A DNA stretch of 64,000 nt from CAZPMT01 sp964587655 (GCA_964587655.1 CAZPMT010000016.1:1-64000), one strand, 5' to 3'; positions 1 to 8,739 are shown, numbered from the stretch's first letter. The notes: generated by a model not told the origin, from the letters alone. Numbers and translations: made by a program.

Positions 1-2
1 AG

Positions 3-272
3 TCATTTTATGAACGTTTCAACGCAAGAAACTGAAAAGTTCACAGGCTCTGAGATCTGGGCCTTTACCATGATCGTGGAATAAGCCTCAACGCTGCCGA
101 TGTTCATGAGTTCCACCGGCATTGCCTGCTCCTTGACCTCCGCTATCTTCACCGGCGCGGGTGGGGGCGTCGGCGGCCCGCCTGAAGACGCCTTTTGGGG
201 TGAGCACGCGGGGAACAGCGAAACGAAAAGGACCACCATAAGGCATGGCAGAGAAATCCTAGCGAGTTTCAT
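3..272 (-). pseudogene. Truncated RND efflux membrane-fusion lipoprotein (N-terminus only)
   Basis: The start at 272 is set by an AAGAGGTG ribosome site nine bases upstream. The protein begins with a lipoprotein signal peptide ending in LFPAC, then a Pro-rich linker, then PVELMNIGSVEAYSTIMVKA, which is the first beta strand of the AcrA/HlyD-type periplasmic adaptor family. Family members run to about 350-400 residues. Here the similarity stops after KAQIS and a stop codon closes the frame at about 89 residues, so this looks like a gene broken near residue 73. The breakpoint lies about 55 bases from the window edge, so the rest may lie outside. An intact full-length adaptor in another frame to the left cannot be excluded. 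Confidence 0.5.
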
Positions 273-304
273 GCGGCAAACACCTCTTGAATAACACCCC
301 CACA

Positions 305-505
305 TCACGATTCGTCCCAGTCTGATTCCAAGACAATGCCGAGCCGTGCTTCGGCTTCCGCACGCTCGCGAAGAGGCGCCACCTTTTCAATCCCGGCGCG
401 CGGCGGCGCCGCTACCGTCTCGGGCGTCCAACGAGGGGGCTGACTGGCGCATGCCGCCAGTACGATGGGAATGCAGAACACCGCAGGGAAACGAAAACTT
501 CGCAT
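305..505 (-). CDS. Small putative lipoprotein
   Basis: A 66-residue protein with a basic N-terminus (MRSFRF), a hydrophobic stretch and the lipobox VLAAC, followed by a short Pro/Glu-rich tail. It lies 32 bases upstream of the efflux adaptor relic on the same strand, so it was probably the first gene of that operon. The ribosome site is weak and I recognise no family. A secreted, lipid-anchored small protein is the only function that can be read from the sequence. Confidence 0.4.
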   Translation of the reverse strand: MRSFRFPAVFCIPIVLAACASQPPRWTPETVAAPPRAGIEKVAPLRERAEAEARLGIVLESDWDES

Positions 506-748
506 CTCTAAGAGACCGCCAATACAGATGTCCGCAAACGGTGCGGAAATCCCGGCAATGTTAAACCTTGCGGCTATCCAATTCAACACTCTTTCCCCCC
601 TGAATGCGCACGAATTCTTGGGGACGGTGTGGAATGGCGCCAAGATAAGGTGTTAGCTTGCCGCGCTCGTGTTAGCCTGGCTTTAGCAGGCTCCCCTTTG
701 CGCCCGGTTTCAACCGAGGCGGGACTGGACCTGTTCCCAGAGTTCAGC

Positions 749-898
749 GCGCTTCAGCGTGGCTTCGTGTTCCGGCTCTAGCCCCCGGGATCTGCTGAAG
801 CGCTTCGAGAAGCGACGCTGAAGCGCCCTCCGATGCATGGTTCATCGTTTCCACCCCTTCTGAAGAAGGGTGCAAAGAGTAGCCCGCTGAAGCGGGCT
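749..898. repeat. Cluster of TGAA-loop hairpins and GCTGAAGCG inverted repeats
   Basis: A perfect 12-base inverted pair (GCGCTTCAGCGT at 749-760, ACGCTGAAGCGC at 815-826) is followed by two short hairpins that both close on a TGAA loop: CCCTTC-TGAA-GAAGGG at 855-870 and AGCCCGC-TGAA-GCGGGCT at 881-898. No reading frame in 506-977 looks real. The run could be a decayed repetitive element or tandem terminators for genes converging from either side. Confidence 0.5.
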
Positions 899-977
899 AA
901 TGCGCGAGGTCGTCGATTGGTTAGGTACTAACTTAGTGCCATTCGGGACGGTGTGTTCTTGGCCTTAGGGCCATCCG

Positions 978-1235
978 CTTTACTCAAGTGGCCGCAATAT
1001 GTAGTATCTCGGTGTGGAAAACCGCCCGAAGACGGCACTCGAGTTTGAGGACCGGTTTGCGCCCGGGGCGGCGGCATCGCATGGACTTCTTGGCGAGAAG
1101 TCTTATGATGGAGATGACAGATTCCGACAGTTTGTCAAACCACGACAAACTGTGGAGTGTGAATCCCGCCAACCGGATACGGCGCCGGGACTCCATGAAA
1201 CTGGCTGCGGAGGGTCTTGCCGTTGGCGGATCGTT
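978..1235 (+). pseudogene. Decayed duplicate of the sulfatase leader and 5' end
   Basis: This stretch is a close copy of 1888-2125, covering the untranslated leader, the start region and the twin-arginine signal of the intact sulfatase downstream (RRRDSMKLAAEG here, RRRDFMKLAAEG there). The similarity ends abruptly in the signal peptide and no sulfatase catalytic sequence follows. A reading frame stays open to about 1503 but its remainder resembles nothing. The copy carries a 27-bp palindrome at 1127-1153 that the intact gene lacks. Confidence 0.8.
1127..1153. repeat. 27-bp coding palindrome, copy 1
   Basis: Perfect 10-base arms (ACAGTTTGTC / GACAAACTGT) around a 7-base loop AAACCAC. Alignment with the paralogous sulfatase leader shows a clean 27-base insertion, nine codons in frame, giving residues SLSNHDKL. 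The same arms recur at 22872-22898 and 38279-38305. Confidence 0.9.
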
Positions 1236-1495
1236 TCGAGCAGAGCGCCCCCATCGGCATCCTTTGCTTGCGCCGCGACCGCTGGGCCTGCTGGATGTTC
1301 CGCAGGCTTGGGCAGACGCCATCCGAGCGGCCTTCTGTGCTTACTTGGGTCTGGAGTTCTCAGCGTCGACACGTATAACGCTGCAGCCCTTGAATGCGTT
1401 TAGCTGGCTCCTCAAGAACCACAAGGAAACATCCGTAGACATCAAGCTGAAATTGCCGTGGCGCAAGGCCACGGTCCTACGAGCTAGACGATTTA

Positions 1496-1538
1496 GGCTG
1501 TAGGCTGTAGGAAAACAGAATACCTACAGCCTACAGCC
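1496..1538. repeat. Inverted repeat GGCTGTAGGCTGTAGG
   Basis: Perfect 16-base arms (1496-1511 and 1523-1538) around an 11-base loop, intergenic. A related repeat built on GGCTGAAGG lies at 55482-55526, beside a transposase relic. It could act as a bidirectional terminator. Apart from this hairpin I see nothing coding between 1236 and 1640. Confidence 0.7.
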
Positions 1539-1640
1539 ACAAAGTTGAAAGTAAACCGAACAGGTTCTCCGACTACATGCCATAGGAACTTGCTGGCATG
1601 ACGTCCCAGAACACTGCTCCGACAGTCCGAGCCTCGGACC

Positions 1641-1754
1641 TCATGCTCCCGGATTCAACCATCCGAATAAACCGGACCCGATCATCACGATAAACATGAT
1701 AATCGCCATGATAATCCCCATGAAAGAACCATCGCCGAATTGACCATCCATCAT
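1641..1754 (-). CDS. Small single-span membrane protein (37 aa)
   Basis: A 37-residue frame starts at an ATG nine bases after a strong AAGGAG site (minus strand, just right of 1754). The protein has a short polar N-terminus (MMDGQFGDGS) and then one long hydrophobic segment rich in Ile, Met and Val, ending in GLFGWLNPGA. A near-consensus promoter lies about 50 bases upstream at 1803-1831. I recognise no family. The strong ribosome site, promoter and clean membrane segment make it a credible gene despite its size. Confidence 0.6.
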   Translation of the reverse strand: MMDGQFGDGSFMGIIMAIIMFIVMIGSGLFGWLNPGA

Positions 1755-1802
1755 TTCTCTATTCTCCTTTTTTGCGCTCTATAAGTGAGCGACACTAAAC
1801 TA

Positions 1803-1831
1803 ATCATAACATAATCTATCGACTATAGCAA
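1803..1831 (-). promoter_or_regulatory. Sigma-70-like promoter for the 37-aa membrane protein
   Basis: On the minus strand, TTGCTA (1826-1831) is separated by 17 bases from TATGAT (1803-1808). It points at the small membrane protein, leaving a leader of about 45 bases. The surrounding DNA is strikingly AT-rich for this window. Confidence 0.55.
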
Positions 1832-2018
1832 GTTAGTCGCAGCCGTTCTTCGGATGGCGTAAGGAATCTTCTTCGCATTGGGGGCTACTCGCTTTACTCA
1901 AGTGGCCGCAATATGTAGTATCTCGATGTGGAGAACCGCCCGGAGACGGCACTCGAGTTTGAGGACCATTTTGCGCTTGAAGCGCCGGTGTCGCACGGGC
2001 TTTTTGGCGAGGAGTCTT

Positions 2019-3707
2019 ATGACGGAGATGACCAATCCCGGGAGCGTAAATCCCGCCAACCGGATACGGCGCCGGGACTTCATGAAACTGGCGGCGGAGG
2101 GTCTCGCTGTTGGCGGGTCTATCGGAGTGGGCGGTCAAACGCCGTCGTCCGGCGGCAAACGGAGGATCCGCGGAGTGGCAAGAGGAAGAAAGCCCAACAT
2201 CCTTTTCATCATGACCGATCAGCAACGGGCGGATACGATCGCGGCGATGGGGAATCCGCATATCTGCACGCCGAACTTCGATCGGCTGGTCGCGCGCGGC
2301 GTCGCGTTCACGAACGCGTACTCGACGTGTCCCGTGTGCGTGCCCGCACGGTACACGATTCGCACGGGTTGCGAATCTCCCACGACGACGATCTATGAGA
2401 ACGCGCCTCAGAGTCCCGTCGCGGGCCAGGCGGAGACCATGGAAGGGCGTTGCGGGACCTACCTGCCGCGAACACTGGCCCGCTTGGGATATCGCACGTT
2501 CGGCATCGGGAAGTTCCACACGAATCCATGGGATGAAGACCTCGGCTACGAAGTGCAAATGCACAGCGAGGAACTCTACGGGAGTCCCGATCAGCGGTCG
2601 CGCGATGGCTATGCGGCCTTCATCAAGCGCGAGCATCCGGAATACGACTTCATCGAAATGCTCATGGGCGAGCGGACAGAGATGTATTACATGCCACAGA
2701 TGAGCCCGTTGCCGGCGTCGCTGGGCGTCGAGGCGTGGGCCGCCGACCGCGCCATCGAGCAGATCGAGGCGCGCGACGACCGTCCGTTCTTCGGCTTCGT
2801 GTCGTTCGTGGGACCGCATCCGCCGTTTGCTCCCCCGCAGCCGTTCAACCGGATGTATGATCCCGACCGGATGCCGAACCCGATTCGCGGCGAGGACGCC
2901 GCGGCCACGGACCATATGGACGAACAGATCGCGTGGATGAATTACGCCATATGGGCGGAAGACATCAACGACCCGCACGCGCGCGTTCTCAAGGCCCGGT
3001 ACTATGGGGAGATCTCGTACATTGACCATTGTCTGGGCCGGATACTGGATGCGGTGGAGGCCCGTGACGACGCCGCGAATACGCTCATTTGCTTCTTCTC
3101 GGACCACGGCGATCATCTCGGCGACCATTGCGCGTGGCAGAAGGAGAGTTTCTTCGACGCCTCGTGCCACGTCCCGTTTCTTCTGAGCTGGCCCGAATGT
3201 CTGGCCCGGGGGGCGCGTCACGATGCTCTAGTCTGCCTGACGGACCTCTTTGGCATTGCCACCAAAGCGGCGGGCGGCCCCGATTTCCGCGAAGGCATCG
3301 ACGTCCTCGGTGTTGTGGAAGGCTCGGAGAAGCCGAGGAAGCATCTCATCGGCCGGTACGGCACGCCGGGCACGCCTCGCTTCAAAGTCATGGTCCGCGA
3401 CGAGGACTGGAAGTACATCTACATAGCGAACGGCGGACGCGAGCAGTTGTTCAACATTACTGAAGACCCGATGGAGTTGCACGAGACGTGCCGCGCCGAG
3501 CCCCGCCTTGCCGAACGATTGCGGAAGATCGCGGCGAAGTCGATGAAACTGCCGAACGCGGACCGTGCGCTTGATGAGACCGGCGATCTCAAGAGATTCG
3601 ATTTCGCGGCGCGACCGCGGGAGCGCATCCATCAGTTCGATCGCTCACGGGGTGTGACCGGCTTTCCGCAACGACCCAAAGACGTTCTCAACACGCCATC
3701 GGGATAG
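2019..3707 (+). CDS. Tat-exported sulfatase (arylsulfatase/alkaline phosphatase fold)
   Basis: A 562-residue type I sulfatase that hydrolyses sulfate esters, probably on sulfated glycans outside the cytoplasm. The start is chosen after GGAGTCTT. The N-terminus carries a twin-arginine signal, RRRDFMKLAAEG. Family landmarks follow in order: NILFIMTDQQRAD, supplying metal ligands; CVPAR in the usual C-x-P-x-R position, whose Cys would be converted to formylglycine; GPHPPFAPP; and FFSDHGDHLGD with further metal ligands. The C-terminal VRDEDWKYIYI and the LFNITEDPMELH region are also typical. No formylglycine-generating enzyme is nearby. The leader and signal region have a decayed duplicate at 978-1235. 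The substrate cannot be told from the sequence. Confidence 0.93.
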   Translation: MTEMTNPGSVNPANRIRRRDFMKLAAEGLAVGGSIGVGGQTPSSGGKRRIRGVARGRKPNILFIMTDQQRADTIAAMGNPHICTPNFDRLVARGVAFTNAYSTCPVCVPARYTIRTGCESPTTTIYENAPQSPVAGQAETMEGRCGTYLPRTLARLGYRTFGIGKFHTNPWDEDLGYEVQMHSEELYGSPDQRSRDGYAAFIKREHPEYDFIEMLMGERTEMYYMPQMSPLPASLGVEAWAADRAIEQIEARDDRPFFGFVSFVGPHPPFAPPQPFNRMYDPDRMPNPIRGEDAAATDHMDEQIAWMNYAIWAEDINDPHARVLKARYYGEISYIDHCLGRILDAVEARDDAANTLICFFSDHGDHLGDHCAWQKESFFDASCHVPFLLSWPECLARGARHDALVCLTDLFGIATKAAGGPDFREGIDVLGVVEGSEKPRKHLIGRYGTPGTPRFKVMVRDEDWKYIYIANGGREQLFNITEDPMELHETCRAEPRLAERLRKIAAKSMKLPNADRALDETGDLKRFDFAARPRERIHQFDRSRGVTGFPQRPKDVLNTPSG

Positions 3708-3713
3708 CGACCG

Positions 3714-4253
3714 CTATTTTCCCGCTGGATCTCGCTGCTGCCTTGCAGCAATCAGGGCATTGATCACTGACACGCGCATCTTGGCGCCGGCGGACTTGCC
3801 GGTGTAACCGTCAAGCACCTTCAGGTCGATGTACTTCAGGCGGCGGCGATAGTAGTAGACCCAGACGGCGAAATGATATGAGCGGATCTCGACCATGGCA
3901 TCCACGACCGGCTTGTCCGGCCCTCCGCGGATGCGCAGGGCGTATTTCAACAATCCCTGACGCCCTGCTTGTTCCGCGGCGGCTTCATCCAAGAGCGAGG
4001 GGAATAAATCCTCGCGAATTTCGCGCTCGGCAAGTTCTTCGACAGGTTCGAAAAGAGCGAACGCGCCTGAACAGCCGTCCACCGACACCCAGGCGTTGCT
4101 CGGACCTCTGCGCGACGAAAACGCGAACCGAATCGCGTAAGCGGGCATCCAGATGCGTTCTACGAAAGGGAGGGGCGCCGGTTTGCCCGGTTCGCGTTTC
4201 GTATGAACAGCGCGGGCCAGGAGGCCGAAGAGGTTTCCCCATCTTGGACACAT
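3714..4253 (-). CDS. Conserved-looking hypothetical protein (179 aa)
   Basis: I do not recognise this protein. The start at the Met of MCPRWGNLFG is chosen because the upstream part of the frame overlaps the neighbouring membrane-protein gene. It has no signal peptide or membrane segment, a Cys-containing N-terminus, a central WVSVDGCSGAFALFEP stretch and a basic, Tyr-rich segment (VWVYYYRRRLKYIDL). It lies about 50 bases downstream of the small two-span membrane protein on the same strand, and the two are probably co-transcribed. It converges on the sulfatase gene with a 6-base gap. Confidence 0.6.
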   Translation of the reverse strand: MCPRWGNLFGLLARAVHTKREPGKPAPLPFVERIWMPAYAIRFAFSSRRGPSNAWVSVDGCSGAFALFEPVEELAEREIREDLFPSLLDEAAAEQAGRQGLLKYALRIRGGPDKPVVDAMVEIRSYHFAVWVYYYRRRLKYIDLKVLDGYTGKSAGAKMRVSVINALIAARQQRDPAGK

Positions 4254-4306
4254 GAACGCTTTGCCCGCCGTGTGTGCGTCAAGGCGGGCGGGGAGACACA
4301 GAGTGT

Positions 4307-4549
4307 TCACTGGGTTTTTCTGTGCCGCAGAAGCAACAGCCAGCCGTAGCCGGTGCTTGCCAATCCGACCAGTATGAGGACTACGCCGCAAACGGCGTTC
4401 ACGACCGCAGCGCGCGGGCTTTCAAGGGCATACATTGTGCCGATCAGCACGGGGAGGCCCACGGCGAAGACGAAGATGCCTATCGCGATATACATCTCGG
4501 CGTCTCTGTGCTGAAATCGGTCTTTCGACTTCGGTTCTGCGTCGCTCAT
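4307..4549 (-). CDS. Small two-span membrane protein
   Basis: An 80-residue protein with a charged N-terminus (MSDAEPKSKDRFQHRDAE) and two hydrophobic segments, about residues 19-41 and 49-74. The start at 4549 is preceded by a TAGGA site; an in-frame ATG three codons upstream is the alternative. The family is not recognised. It leads a likely two-gene unit with the hypothetical protein downstream. Confidence 0.6.
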   Translation of the reverse strand: MSDAEPKSKDRFQHRDAEMYIAIGIFVFAVGLPVLIGTMYALESPRAAVVNAVCGVVLILVGLASTGYGWLLLLRHRKTQ

Positions 4550-4652
4550 AGACTGCATCCTAACGCGGCCAAGCCGCAATCGCAAGTTGTCCTATATGAT
4601 CTCCTCGCCGACGACATACCCGATTCGCGCTTGAATGTCGCCGATGAAAGAG

Positions 4653-4934
4653 TCAATAGAAGTAGAAGTACACAAGAACGTGGGGAAGCATCGATACCAC
4701 TGTCCAAAAGCGGAGGTCTCTCCAGATCGCCTTATCCGGACACCCACGGTTCACATACGACTTAGGCAAGATAAGGCCGACCCAGATCATCGTTCCCACG
4801 AAGAAGCCAATCGCGCAAATGGTTGCGTAGGGCTGATAGAAGCCGCTGAGAAACGCGTCTATGGGTGAGAAGAACGGGTGCAATATCGGGTAGAAAAACC
4901 TTTCGCAGAACGCCTTGATCGCATCCTCGACCAT
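4653..4934 (-). CDS. Small membrane protein coupled to the sodium:solute symporter
   Basis: A 93-residue protein whose ATG overlaps the TGA of the symporter gene (TGATG), so translation is coupled. It has one or two long hydrophobic segments (YATICAIGFFVGTMIWVGLI) and a C-terminal region WRDLRFWTVVSMLPHVLVYF. I recall similar short proteins next to symporters of this type in Planctomycete-like genomes, but cannot verify that here. The most likely role is an accessory subunit of the transporter, inferred from coupling and size. Confidence 0.75.
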   Translation of the reverse strand: MVEDAIKAFCERFFYPILHPFFSPIDAFLSGFYQPYATICAIGFFVGTMIWVGLILPKSYVNRGCPDKAIWRDLRFWTVVSMLPHVLVYFYFY

Positions 4935-6496
4935 CACGAAATCCTTTCCGTGAGCGCAGCCTGCGCTTCGTCGTCGTGGACCACGGAACTCCATACGAGG
5001 CCGCGCACCTTTTCGTCCGACTCGGGCGGCGTCAACAGGCTCACGACCATGGTCACAACTATGCTGAAAACAAACGACCACCATGCCACGAACAGGAACG
5101 GGTCATCGCTAGGGAACAAGTTGGGCGTGTACTTGAGGATGAAACAGAAAAGCACGCCGAGCAAGAGCCCCGTGAACCCGCCCCATCCCGTCGCGCGCCG
5201 CCATATGATGCCCAGCAGCAGCACGGCCAAGGTCGGTCCTTGGAAGAGCGACAGCACGGTCTGGATGAACACATAGATGCTGTCGGTGTTCCCGATGGGC
5301 TTGGCCAGGACTGACGCGAGGATGATGAACACCGCGGTGAACCCTCGCCCCAGGTTTAGGGCATGGCGTCCGCTCGGAGGGGCGTATCCCGCCAAGCGGC
5401 GCACTTGGCCATACAAGTCGGTGACGAAAATCGTAGTGGCCGAATTCAGCGTGCCGGAGATGCTAGACATCAGTGCCGCGAACAACGCCGCGAACATCAA
5501 GCCGCGGAGGCCGGCGGGCAACAATTGACGGATCATTTCGGGGACGGCGCGATCCGCGTTCTCCGCTCCAAGATGCGGAACGAGCACGATCGCACAGAGG
5601 CCCGGGAGCGCAACCATCAGCGGGATAAACGATTTGAGGAAGCCGCCCAAGAGCATGCCGCCTTTCGCGTCCCATTCCGAGCGGGCGCCGAGTGTCCGCT
5701 GCACAATCACCTGATTTCCGCTCATATACGCGATCGCGAGCACGATGCCCAAGCCGAAGACGATGCCGGTCCATGGGAATGGTCCCGTGGTATTGTGCGG
5801 GAGAAGGATCGTGAAATGATTTTGGTATTCCGGCCCCAGCGCCAGGATCTTGCTGTGCAAGGCGCTCCATCCGCCCACTTCCCATAGTGATACTGCCAAT
5901 AACCCGAGGCCGCCGACGTACATCACGATCAGTTGGACAACGTCGGTGAATACCACGGCCGTCAGCCCGCCCGAGAAGGTGTAGATGCCGGTGACGGCCG
6001 CCATAACCCATACCATTAGGATCGCGTTCCAGCCCAGCACCGTGTGCATCAGCTTGTCCGCGGTTACCCACAACATCACGGCGAGCATTACCAAAAGCAC
6101 GACGCACCAGATGAAACCGTTCAAGAACTGGACCGCGGAATTGTAGCGCCGGCCCAGGAATTCCGGGATGGTAAACACGCCCGACCGCCAGAAGTACGGC
6201 ACGAATACAAAGGCCGCGAACACCATGGCCGGCATCGAACCCATCCAGTCGAAGTTTGCCGCGGAAACGCCGTGGGTATAAGCGGCGCCCGCCACGGCCA
6301 CGAAGTCCAGCGCGCCTATGTCGCTCACCACGATCGAAAAACCTATGGCCCAGAACGGCAGGGCCTTGCCCGCTACAAAGAAGTCCTCGGCGTTTCCCAC
6401 GAACCGGGTGCAATAGAGCCCAAGCAGCAGTGAACCCATCATGTAGACAACGATGATAATCACGTCGATGAAATGCAGCCCGATAACCGATTCCAT
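4934..6496 (-). CDS. Sodium:solute symporter (SSS family)
   Basis: A 520-residue inner-membrane transporter with about 13 hydrophobic spans, the usual size for the SSS/SLC5 family that couples sodium entry to uptake of sugars, amino acids or carboxylates. Typical features are the N-terminal VVYMMGSLLLGLYC span, the EDFFVAGKALPFWAIG loop, and TFSGGLTAVVFTDVVQ in the middle. The start at 6496 follows a GGAG site; an upstream Met adds four residues. It is translationally coupled to a 93-residue membrane protein. The substrate is unknown; given the polysaccharide-degrading context a sugar or sugar acid is plausible. Confidence 0.9.
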   Translation of the reverse strand: MESVIGLHFIDVIIIVVYMMGSLLLGLYCTRFVGNAEDFFVAGKALPFWAIGFSIVVSDIGALDFVAVAGAAYTHGVSAANFDWMGSMPAMVFAAFVFVPYFWRSGVFTIPEFLGRRYNSAVQFLNGFIWCVVLLVMLAVMLWVTADKLMHTVLGWNAILMVWVMAAVTGIYTFSGGLTAVVFTDVVQLIVMYVGGLGLLAVSLWEVGGWSALHSKILALGPEYQNHFTILLPHNTTGPFPWTGIVFGLGIVLAIAYMSGNQVIVQRTLGARSEWDAKGGMLLGGFLKSFIPLMVALPGLCAIVLVPHLGAENADRAVPEMIRQLLPAGLRGLMFAALFAALMSSISGTLNSATTIFVTDLYGQVRRLAGYAPPSGRHALNLGRGFTAVFIILASVLAKPIGNTDSIYVFIQTVLSLFQGPTLAVLLLGIIWRRATGWGGFTGLLLGVLFCFILKYTPNLFPSDDPFLFVAWWSFVFSIVVTMVVSLLTPPESDEKVRGLVWSSVVHDDEAQAALTERIS

Positions 6497-6633
6497 ACAC
6501 AACTCCACACAAATGGTTTGACTTCAGTTAGCAGGGCGAATCCTTCTCCCTGGCCGCGTATTTTGCCAGAACCCCATACGATATACAAATCGCACGTAAG
6601 ATTCGAGACCGCACCGGGAAACCCGCGCCGATT

Positions 6634-6733
6634 GGCTCCGTGGACGCGGCGTCCTCGCCGCGTTTTCGTCAAGAACCGCTTGATGCAAGGTGTGTCCGCC
6701 GAAACGCGGCGTGGACGCCGCGTCCACGGAGCC
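6634..6733. mobile_element. MITE-like element with 32-bp terminal inverted repeats, copy A
   Basis: A 100-bp non-coding element whose ends are 32-base inverted repeats with a single mismatch, beginning GGCTCCGTGGACGCGGCGTC. The core contains TTTTCGTCAAGAACCGC. Related copies lie at 16276-16344 (left end missing) and 29104-29195. It occupies most of the otherwise empty stretch between the symporter start at 6496 and the binding-protein gene at 6883. Confidence 0.75.
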
Positions 6734-6882
6734 GCACGAATGCTGAATGCTGTTCGGTTTGCTCTTACATGCGAATCATGGGATGGCCCGCCCATTTGGA
6801 ATCATCGGGCCGATCCGTGTACTGTTCTGCGGAAAAGAGCACCGAAAGAATTGCGGCAAATCGTGTGACGGACGCCTCAATA

Positions 6883-8733
6883 ATGCGGACGGCCTTTCTC
6901 ATTTGTGCTATGTTCTGCGCGGCATCGGCGCACGCTTATCAGGAAGCGCCCATGCTCGCGCAACGGGTCGCGAAGGGTGAATTGCCGCCGGTCGCGGAGC
7001 GCCTTCCCGAGAATCCGGCCGTCGTCGAGCCGGTCGAGAGCATCGGAAAGTACGGCGGATATTGGCGGCGCCTGGCGGTCGGCAATCACGAGTTTCACCT
7101 GACGGCGCGGCTTGGCTACGAGCCTCCCGTCCGCTGGGATCGAACAGGCCGCGCGGTTGCGCCGGGCCTCGCGGAACGGTGGGAAGTCCGCGATGACGGG
7201 CGCACCTACATCCTGTTCCTCCGCAAAGGCGTGCGATGGTCCGATGGCGCCCCGTTTACTTCCGAAGACCTGATGTTCTGGTACGACGACGTCGTGAGCA
7301 ACAAGGAACTCTCACCGGTCTTCCCGTCTTGGCTTGTGATCGATGGCGAGCCGGTGAAAATGTCCGCCCCGGATCCTTATTCGATTGAGTTCCGCTTCGC
7401 CAAACCGTATGGGATCTTTCTCGAGTTCATGGCATTCATGGGAAACGGCTTGATCATCCCAAAGCACTACCTGCGGCAGTTCCATCCGAAGTATACCGGG
7501 CTCGACACGCTCGTCGCGCGCGCCAAGGAGCGTGGCCTGGACTTCTGGTACCAGTTGTTTGGGAATCAGTCCGGTTACGACCAGAACCCCGAACTGCCGA
7601 GTCTGAAACCGTTCGTGCTCAAAACGGATCCGTCAGGCAGCCGCGTAGTCGCGGAGCGAAACCCATACTATTGGAAAGTGGACCCGGCCGGAAACCAATT
7701 GCCGTATCTCGACGGAATCGCCTACACGGTCGTACAGAACCCCGAGATTCTGAATTTCAAGACGATGGCCGGGGACGCCGATTGCCAGGACCGGCGAGTG
7801 GATGCCGCCAACTTCCCGCTCTTCATGGAAAACCGCGCAAAGGGCCATTTCCGAGTCTTGCGCGACGGCAACCCGACGCCGATTGTCATCTACCTCAACC
7901 AGTATAGCCGCGACGATGAATGGCGGCCGATCCTCCAGAACCGGCAATTCCGCATCGCCCTGTCCGTGGCGGTAAACCGCAAGGAGCTCATCGATCTCAT
8001 ATACTCGGGCATGGCCAAACCCACACGCGGCGTTGACTCTCCATTCGACCCTTACTACCTCCCCGAGTACGACGAGAAGTATCTGGAATACAATCCCCAA
8101 CTCGCAAACCAGATACTCGACGGACTCGGCTTCTCGCGCGACGATGCGGGAATGCGGCGGATGCCGAGCGGAGGACCCTTCCGACAGATCCTCAATGTCT
8201 ATCCCGCTGAAACCGGCGTGGGACTCGAGCTCTGGCAACTCGTGGCCGACTACTGGCGTGAAGTTGGCCTCGATTTCATCGTGAAAACGGACGCTCCATC
8301 GCTCAGCGTCATGCAGGTCCGCAACGGCAACAGCGATTTTTGGGCGTATTCCTCGACCGGCATGCTGTGGATCGTGGACCCGCAATGGTACGTCCCCTGG
8401 GCCGATACGAGCTACTTTGCGCCGTTGTTTGGCCGTTACCGCGCAACGAATGGGAAGGGCGGCGTCAAACCGCCGCAGGAGTATCAGCGGCTTCTGGACT
8501 GGTACCTCGAACTGCGTTCGGTCGTCGGCGATGAAGATCGCCGGCATACGCTGGCTCAGAAGATCATGCGGCAGTGGGCCGAGGAATGCTACACCATCGG
8601 CATCTGCAGTTCGGACCTGCTGATGATCGTCTCGGACCGGTTCAAGAACGTGCCGGACCACATCATCCATGATTATCGCGTGATGACGCCCGGTTACATC
8701 GGCATCGAACAGTTCTACATCGACGAAGGATAG
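6883..8733 (+). CDS. Peptide/solute ABC transporter substrate-binding protein (family 5)
   Basis: A 616-residue periplasmic binding protein that captures the substrate for the ABC importer encoded immediately downstream. It starts with a signal peptide (MRTAFLICAMFCAASAHA) and then shows the family 5 hallmarks: PGLAERWEVRDDGRTYILFL, GVRWSDGAPFTSEDLMFWYD, and a later NRQFRIALSVAVNRKELID. The start at 6883 is chosen because it begins the signal peptide; the upstream frame is unsupported. The permease starts six bases after its stop. Related proteins bind oligopeptides, nickel or oligosaccharides; the ligand here is unknown. Confidence 0.9.
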   Translation: MRTAFLICAMFCAASAHAYQEAPMLAQRVAKGELPPVAERLPENPAVVEPVESIGKYGGYWRRLAVGNHEFHLTARLGYEPPVRWDRTGRAVAPGLAERWEVRDDGRTYILFLRKGVRWSDGAPFTSEDLMFWYDDVVSNKELSPVFPSWLVIDGEPVKMSAPDPYSIEFRFAKPYGIFLEFMAFMGNGLIIPKHYLRQFHPKYTGLDTLVARAKERGLDFWYQLFGNQSGYDQNPELPSLKPFVLKTDPSGSRVVAERNPYYWKVDPAGNQLPYLDGIAYTVVQNPEILNFKTMAGDADCQDRRVDAANFPLFMENRAKGHFRVLRDGNPTPIVIYLNQYSRDDEWRPILQNRQFRIALSVAVNRKELIDLIYSGMAKPTRGVDSPFDPYYLPEYDEKYLEYNPQLANQILDGLGFSRDDAGMRRMPSGGPFRQILNVYPAETGVGLELWQLVADYWREVGLDFIVKTDAPSLSVMQVRNGNSDFWAYSSTGMLWIVDPQWYVPWADTSYFAPLFGRYRATNGKGGVKPPQEYQRLLDWYLELRSVVGDEDRRHTLAQKIMRQWAEECYTIGICSSDLLMIVSDRFKNVPDHIIHDYRVMTPGYIGIEQFYIDEG

Positions 8734-8739
8734 ACGGCG

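Noticed and set aside
988..1503. 171-residue plus-strand frame starting upstream of the sulfatase
   Set aside because: Only its first part resembles the sulfatase leader and signal; the rest has no match and no catalytic domain, so it is a relic.
1833..3221. Long Arg/His-rich frame on the minus strand
   Set aside because: It lies wholly antisense to the sulfatase, matches no family and is what high GC at third positions produces.
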